Of a stretch of 10,649 nucleotides of DNA, positions 7,140-10,649 are shown piece by piece (position 1 is the first letter of the stretch; each line of letters opens with the position of its first letter). The DNA is from Planctomycetota bacterium (GTDB taxonomy: Bacteria; Planctomycetota; Phycisphaerae; UBA1845; PWPN01): contig JACQVT010000418.1 of assembly GCA_016209665.1 (NCBI GenBank), positions 1 to 10,649 on the forward strand, written 5' to 3'. The notes beneath the pieces were generated by a model. The model made no database searches and was not told the DNA's origin. It saw only the letters and a program-made list of their open reading frames with translations. The position numbers and the translations under genes were made by a program.

Positions 7140-8335
7140 TCGACGACGCGAGCAGAGTACTGTCAGCGGAACGTTCAAGCGCGCGACTGCACGTGCGGAG
7201 CACGGATTCCAACGGCGCGTTTCTGGTATGGTCCGCCTCACCCGGCAGCGAGGCCGCTGTCGAAGCGGCGGCCGCTTACGCTCAGATCGCCGAGGCGCTC
7301 AGCAGGCTGGGGCTCCGGATCGTCCAGGAGCGCATCTTCGGAAGTCTGAGCGTCGAGGCCGCGATCGAAGCCGCCCGACAGGAAGCTCTCGGGTCACGAG
7401 GGATTCTCGCCGACGGCCCGCGGTCATACATCGAGGGCCGGCCGGTCTGGGGAGAAGGCTTCGCCGGCGTGCTGATGCGAGCGGCCGCCGGCCACGAGGT
7501 GCGGACGATCCGCGAGGACGGAATCGCCCGCGGACACATCTGGCAAACCGATGGGGCGAGATACCTGATCCTGCAAGACGTCCAGGCACCCTCCTCGTGC
7601 CCGTGCGGCGACGATACGCCTCCCGGCCAGGTCCGCTGCGCGATCGAACGTGCCGACCGCATCCTCCGGATGAACGGGGCCGGCTATCGCGACACCGTGC
7701 GCACGTGGTTCTATGTCTCGAACATCCTGGGCTGGTACGACCGGTTCAACGAAAGCCGCAACGCCGAGTACGGTGAGTTCGGCCTGATGCCCAGCACCGG
7801 CGGGAAGCACGCGCTGCCGGCCAGCACGGGTATTGGCGCCGGTCTGGCCGGTGGAATTGCCTGCTCGCTGGATCTCCTGGCGGTCACGCCGGTCGTCGGC
7901 GCCGTCGGACCGGTGGTCAGCCGCATCGCGAACCCCCGGCAGCAGGAGGCCTTCCGCTACGGCTCCGCGTTCTCCCGATGCACGATTGTCCGCGGGCCCC
8001 GGGAGAATCTGATCGAGGTCTCGGGCACGGCCGCCATCGACGAGCACGGACGCAGCCTTTGGCCGGGGGATGTTCGCGGGCAGGCGCGCTGCACGCTGGA
8101 GAAGACGGCGTCGCTTCTGGAACGCATCGGCGCATCGCTCCACGACATCACGGCGGCGAGCATTTTCTTGAAGCACGGCGACGATGCCGAAGCCGTCCGG
8201 GAGGTCCTCGCCGAGATGGGCATGGAGCGGCTGCCCGCGGTGTGGGTGGAGGCCGACGTGTGCCGCGAGGAGCTGCAGTTCGAGATCGACGCGGAGGCGG
8301 TCGTGCCCCGGCATAGCATCGACAACGCCCACTGA
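7136..8335 (+). CDS. RidA-superfamily, chorismatase (FkbO/Hyg5)-like protein
   Basis: The 399-residue protein has no signal peptide or membrane segment and is probably cytoplasmic. Its C-terminal part (about 265-390) reads as a RidA/YjgF fold: EVSGTAAIDEHG, GDVRGQARCTLEKTASLLE, and the terminal strand LQFEIDAEAVV with a Glu where the superfamily often has a functional one. The middle matches motifs I associate with FkbO/Hyg5/XanB2 chorismatases: RTWFYVSNI followed by YDRFNESRNAEY (189-212), ASTGIGAG (229-236), and ANPRQQEAFRYGSAFSR (265-281). Chorismatases hydrolyse chorismate to hydroxybenzoate or dihydroxycyclohexadiene acids; whether this protein does so is inference. Residues 1-170 contain a further alpha/beta region and a CPCG cluster (155-158) that I cannot place. 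No other shikimate or secondary-metabolite gene is visible nearby. It is the last gene of the operon and is translationally coupled to the PPC gene. A generic Rid-family hydrolase is the main alternative. Confidence 0.7.
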   Translation: MIDDASRVLSAERSSARLHVRSTDSNGAFLVWSASPGSEAAVEAAAAYAQIAEALSRLGLRIVQERIFGSLSVEAAIEAARQEALGSRGILADGPRSYIEGRPVWGEGFAGVLMRAAAGHEVRTIREDGIARGHIWQTDGARYLILQDVQAPSSCPCGDDTPPGQVRCAIERADRILRMNGAGYRDTVRTWFYVSNILGWYDRFNESRNAEYGEFGLMPSTGGKHALPASTGIGAGLAGGIACSLDLLAVTPVVGAVGPVVSRIANPRQQEAFRYGSAFSRCTIVRGPRENLIEVSGTAAIDEHGRSLWPGDVRGQARCTLEKTASLLERIGASLHDITAASIFLKHGDDAEAVREVLAEMGMERLPAVWVEADVCREELQFEIDAEAVVPRHSIDNAH

Positions 8336-8375
8336 CCAGAAACGCAAAATGGATCATTCCGCCTGGGGCGATTCA

Positions 8376-8453
8376 ACCGGCACGAAGCGCAAGCGAGTGT
8401 CCATTTGTTGGCGCGAGCTGCACCGCGAGCACTCGCTTGCGCTTCGTGCTGGT
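8376..8453. repeat. Long inverted repeat, 20-bp perfect arms with a 30-nt centre
   Basis: GCACGAAGCGCAAGCGAGTG (8380-8399) is the exact reverse complement of 8430-8449. With one G-U pair the stem extends to 8376 and 8453. It starts about 40 nt after the RidA-like gene in the convergent gap before the sulfatase. No T-run follows the right arm, so it is not a standard intrinsic terminator, although it could still halt transcripts from both sides. The arm sequence (which reads TKRKRV in one frame) is, from memory, a very common dispersed element in planctomycete genomes. Confidence 0.85.
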
Positions 8454-8476
8454 GAATGATTCGCTCTGCCGGGTGG

Positions 8477-8494
8477 CCCACCTCTGGAGGTGGG
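8477..8494. repeat. Short palindrome CCCACCTC-TG-GAGGTGGG
   Basis: Eight-base arms (8477-8484 and 8487-8494) are exact reverse complements separated by two bases. As RNA it would fold with a larger loop. It belongs to the repeat group between the RidA-like gene and the sulfatase and differs in sequence from its neighbours. It is probably another dispersed element; copy number outside the window is unknown. Confidence 0.6.
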
Positions 8495-8532
8495 GGAGCC
8501 GATGATTCCGCTGGGTTCCTTCTTCGGCTCCA

Positions 8533-8583
8533 CCACGGCTGAAGCCGTGGGGCACCCGCACCGAAGCCGTGGGGCACCCGCAC
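8533..8583. repeat. Palindrome plus 22-bp tandem duplication
   Basis: CCACGGCT (8533-8540) and AGCCGTGG (8543-8550) form an eight-base palindrome. From 8541 a 21-nt unit beginning GAAGCCGTGGGGCACCC is present at 8541-8561 and again without mismatch at 8563-8583, a period of 22. The block ends 13 nt beyond the sulfatase stop codon (minus strand), so it lies in the 3' region of that gene. The lack of divergence suggests a recent duplication. Confidence 0.75.
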
Positions 8584-8596
8584 GTTCCAATGCAGA

Positions 8597-9910
8597 TCAC
8601 GGGATGGTTGCCGCGATCAGCTCGGGGGCCAGGGTGTCGTGGCTCTTTTCGGCCCAGGCTTGCAGTTGTGAGATGAGCCGCCGCACCGCCGGCGACGATT
8701 TCAGTTCGCCCCAGCGGTTGGCGACCTCGTCGGGATCGTCGCGTAGATCGTACAACTCCGGCGGCCGCCGGGAGCTCAGAATCAGCTTGTACCGGCCGTC
8801 CAGCACGCACCGCTCCTCGCCCTTGTCGGGATTGCCGGTGAAGGGAACGTTCTCGATGAACGCATGATCGCGCCCCTTGTCCGTGTCTCCACGAGCCAGG
8901 GCGGCGAGGTCCAGCCCCTGCAAGCCGGACGGCACCGGCTGACCGAGAAGGTCCAGGATGGTCGGCGTCAGATCGACGGAACTGAACAGCACATCGACGC
9001 GGCGGCCCTTGGGAATCACGCCCGGCATACGCATGATCAGCGGCACCCGCGAGGCCGTGTCGTAGCACAGCCGCTTGTAGTGGTGGTTCCAGCGGTAGAT
9101 GAAGCTGTGGCCGTGGTCCGACGTGAACACCACCAGGGTGCTATCGGCCACACCCAGATCCTCGAGCGCCTCGAGCAGCTCGCCCACCTTCTCGTCGATC
9201 TTCTCGCACATGGCGTAGTAGGTGCGCTGGTCCCGATCCGCGATGTTTTTGTATCGGTCGAGGTACTTCTCGGGCACCGAGAACGGCGGGTGCGGAGGAT
9301 AGAACGACACATAGACATAGAACGGCTGTGTCCGCCCGCGCTTCAGGAAGGCGATGGCGTCTTCGGTGATGACGTCGACGCCGTAGCGGCGCTCCCTGCC
9401 TTCGCCGAAGTAATGGTCGCTGCCGCGGCCGTCCTTGGGATACTCGGGGAAGGTCTTGAAGGCGTCCCGTCGGCCCAGGTGCCATTTGCCGAAGTACCCG
9501 CAGTCATAGCCGGCCGGGGCCAGCATCTCGCTCATCGTCCGCGAGGTCCCGGGCAGCTCCTTGGCGCCGGTCTTGGTCTCCGTGCAGTTCTCCTGCACCC
9601 CGGCGGAGTGGGGATACAGCCCGGTGACGATGGCCGCCCGGTTCGGCGAGCAGACCGGCTGGGCCGTGTACGTCCGGTCAAACCAGGCCCCCTCGCGAGC
9701 CAGCCGGTCGAGGTTGGGCGTGTGGCTTTTCGGGTTGCCGGAGATGCCCACACAATCCCGGCGGTACTGGTCGGACAGGATGAACAGGATGCTCGGCGCG
9801 GGCTTGGGACGACTGGCATTCACCGAGCCGTTCCCGGCAGCGACAAGGGCCCGGCCGGCCAGGCTCGCCAGCCCGAACGCGATCGCCGAGATGATGACCG
9901 TCCTCGCCAT
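8597..9910 (-). CDS. Exported sulfatase, formylglycine type (alkaline phosphatase superfamily)
   Basis: The 437-residue product hydrolyses sulfate esters by family inference; the substrate is unknown, though planctomycetes use such enzymes on sulfated polysaccharides. A Sec-type signal (residues 1-26; ARTVIISAIAFGLASLAG) indicates export. Then come ILFILSDQYRRD (41-52) with the metal-binding Asp47, TPNLDRLAREG (64-74), and CSPNR (87-91). This is the CxPxR motif in which Cys87 is converted to formylglycine. GKWHLG (141-146), PHPPF (206-210) and SDHGH (264-268) supply further expected active-site residues, and the C-terminus has LYDLRDDPDEVANRW-type sulfatase sequence. A downstream start was chosen at 9910 because the longer open frame from 10117 reads through the 80-bp tandem repeats; ATG at 9910 has GGAG (plus-strand 9919-9922) eight bases upstream. 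It points toward the four-gene operon and diverges from the pilin-like gene. A maturase gene is not in the window. Confidence 0.9.
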   Translation of the reverse strand: MARTVIISAIAFGLASLAGRALVAAGNGSVNASRPKPAPSILFILSDQYRRDCVGISGNPKSHTPNLDRLAREGAWFDRTYTAQPVCSPNRAAIVTGLYPHSAGVQENCTETKTGAKELPGTSRTMSEMLAPAGYDCGYFGKWHLGRRDAFKTFPEYPKDGRGSDHYFGEGRERRYGVDVITEDAIAFLKRGRTQPFYVYVSFYPPHPPFSVPEKYLDRYKNIADRDQRTYYAMCEKIDEKVGELLEALEDLGVADSTLVVFTSDHGHSFIYRWNHHYKRLCYDTASRVPLIMRMPGVIPKGRRVDVLFSSVDLTPTILDLLGQPVPSGLQGLDLAALARGDTDKGRDHAFIENVPFTGNPDKGEERCVLDGRYKLILSSRRPPELYDLRDDPDEVANRWGELKSSPAVRRLISQLQAWAEKSHDTLAPELIAATIP

Positions 9911-9918
9911 GCCGTTTG

Positions 9919-9922
9919 CTCC
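9919..9922 (-). promoter_or_regulatory. Ribosome binding site of the sulfatase gene
   Basis: GGAG on the minus strand lies eight bases before the ATG at 9908-9910. It supports this start over the upstream in-frame ATG at 10117, which lies beyond the repeats. Confidence 0.55.
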
Positions 9923-9942
9923 ATCACACGGACGCGGCAACG

Positions 9943-10099
9943 AATTGTGGCACAGTCGCCCTCGACTGTGCATTCCGCCCCTCGCTGAACCCAGCCGAGG
10001 GCGGCTGGGCCACACCGCAACCAATTGTGGCACAGTCGCCCTCGACTGTGCATTCCGCCCCTCGCTGAACCCAGCCGGGGGCGGCTGGGCCACACCGCA
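9943..10099. repeat. 80-bp tandem repeat, two copies, each with two hairpins
   Basis: Units 9943-10019 and 10023-10099 share 76 of 77 bases (A at 9998, G at 10078) at an 80-bp period. Each unit holds a perfect hairpin GCACAGTCG-CCCT-CGACTGTGC (9950-9971 in unit 1) and a second one, CCCAGCCG / CGGCTGGG (9990-9997 and 10002-10009). An outer pairing TGTGGC / GCCACA (9946-9951 and 10009-10014) could join them into a three-way structure. CCACAAT at 10101-10107 is an inverted copy of the unit's left edge. The block occupies the 5' side of the sulfatase gene in the divergent gap. Frames through it are open but are not considered coding. Confidence 0.85.
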
Positions 10100-10196
10100 G
10101 CCACAATCGTCGGCCACACCCTCCTATGGACGCAGCCGCTGGCGTGACCGGACGCGCGGCTAGGCTACCAAAGCATTCGCAGCAAGCCAATGGGGG

Positions 10197-10225
10197 TTGC
10201 CAAGTCGACGGGAATGGGTTATAAT
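10197..10225 (+). promoter_or_regulatory. Strong sigma70-type promoter for the pilin-like gene
   Basis: TTGCCA (10197-10202) and a perfect TATAAT (10220-10225) are separated by 17 bp. Transcription would begin near 10232, giving a leader of about 115 nt. Two identical GTCGAC palindromes (10204-10209 and 10227-10232), 23 bp apart, flank the -10 box and would be suitably placed for a repressor. That role is inference. Confidence 0.65.
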
Positions 10226-10336
10226 TGTCGACACCAGGGCGGGCTGCCAGGGAGCACGCCGCCTCGGGTCGTGGTTTTGTGATCGCGTGCCGTTTCGCAC
10301 GTCTCCTGGCACGCCGGCAGGGTGTTCAGCCACGTC

Positions 10337-10342
10337 GGAGGA
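10337..10342 (+). promoter_or_regulatory. Ribosome binding site of the pilin-like gene
   Basis: GGAGGA lies four bases before the ATG at 10347 and is the best Shine-Dalgarno match in the window. It fixes the start of the truncated gene. Confidence 0.7.
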
Positions 10343-10346
10343 CGAC

Positions 10347-10649
10347 ATGCCGATCTTCCATGCCAATGGCAGACCGCACGACGGTTCCGAGAGGGCCTTT
10401 ACGCTCATCGAGGTCCTCGTGGTCGTGGCCATCATCGCGGTGCTGGTGGCGGTGCTCCTGCCCGCGCTGTCGCAGGCCCGCGAGTCGTCCAAGCGAAGCG
10501 TCTGCGCTTCGCACCTCCATCAGCAGGGGGTGGGCTTCGCGGCCTACGGGTCGGACAACAAGCACCTCCTCCCCTGGACGGCCAAGTTCCGCTACGCCCT
10601 GCTGGAAGGGCTGTATTATCACGGCTACGAGAAACCGAAGGCCGACGAC
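10347..10649 (+). CDS. Prepilin-like (type II secretion pseudopilin) protein, N-terminal part; 3' end outside window
   Basis: The first 101 codons of a protein with a prepilin N-terminal cleavage and methylation signal are present. A polar leader of about 17 residues ([17 protein letters not shown]) is followed by [20 protein letters not shown], with the Glu at mature position 5 as required for pilin assembly, and then [17 protein letters not shown]. The residue before the cut is Ala rather than the usual Gly; RAFTLIE-type starts are, from memory, common in planctomycetes. The remainder ([20 protein letters not shown]) fits the large planctomycete family of pseudopilin-like proteins, often tagged DUF1559 or H-X9-DG, but the diagnostic C-terminal part lies beyond the window. 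Such proteins are thought to be surface or secretion-associated. The gene diverges from the sulfatase and has its own strong promoter and ribosome binding site. Confidence 0.85.
   Translation, partial: MPIFHANGRPHDGSERAFTLIEVLVVVAIIAVLVAVLLPALSQARESSKRSVCASHLHQQGVGFAAYGSDNKHLLPWTAKFRYALLEGLYYHGYEKPKADD

Noticed and set aside
7424..8347. 307-codon open frame on the minus strand opposite the RidA-like gene
   Set aside because: The plus-strand protein has conserved motifs across this region and a coupled start; the minus frame shows none.
8380..8449. Intrinsic terminator for the four-gene operon
   Set aside because: The stem is long, but the loop is 30 nt and no T-run follows on either strand, so it does not fit the usual form; kept only as a repeat with possible barrier function.
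9911..10117. In-frame N-terminal extension of the sulfatase from an ATG at 10117
   Set aside because: The extra 69 residues are translated tandem repeat, whereas the ATG at 9910 has a ribosome binding site and begins a proper signal peptide.
10226..10346. Riboswitch in the leader of the pilin-like gene
   Set aside because: The roughly 115-nt leader has a small pairing (CGTGC...GCACG near 10285) but no recognisable riboswitch core.

Overview
The window looks like chromosomal DNA of a GC-rich planctomycete. The evidence is the gene repertoire: a DUF1549/DUF1553 protein, a Tat-exported DUF1501 protein, an exported protein with two PPC-type domains, a formylglycine-type sulfatase and a prepilin-like protein with an [10 protein letters not shown] start. 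Highly palindromic intergenic repeats of a kind common in that phylum also fit. No class or genus can be assigned from the sequence alone. I see no tRNA, rRNA, CRISPR array, transposase or phage gene.

Layout. (1) 1-277 is the C-terminal end of a NifS-type cysteine desulfurase whose active-site loop reads Ser where the family has its catalytic Cys. (2) 278-448 carries a small cluster of palindromic repeats. (3) 449-1630 is a THUMP-type RNA methyltransferase of the RlmL/YpsC group. (4) 1631-2083 has no convincing gene, two potential stem-loops and a plausible promoter for the next gene. (5) 2084-8335 is a four-gene plus-strand cluster, probably an operon: DUF1549/DUF1553, DUF1501, PPC-repeat protein, and a RidA/chorismatase-like protein whose ATG overlaps the preceding stop (ATGA). 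(6) 8336-8596 is a convergent intergenic region with three further palindromic repeat types. (7) 8597-9910 on the minus strand is an exported sulfatase. (8) 9911-10346 is a divergent intergenic region with an 80-bp tandem repeat and a very good sigma70-type promoter. (9) 10347 to the window end is the start of a prepilin-like protein.

How the genes may work together. The DUF1549/DUF1553, DUF1501 and PPC-domain trio is a recurring planctomycete neighbourhood whose products are mostly predicted to be exported; its biochemical role is not established. The unusual member here is the fourth gene. It has no signal peptide, so it is probably cytoplasmic, and it matches the FkbO/Hyg5 chorismatase branch of the RidA superfamily in several motifs. 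The sulfatase and the pilin-like protein are separately transcribed.

Most interesting points: the Cys-to-Ser change in the desulfurase; the chorismatase-like protein coupled to an exported-protein operon; a DUF1549 domain without the usual CxxCH motif; and at least five different palindromic repeat types, all lying between genes. Family assignments come from reading motifs by eye; no database search was run.
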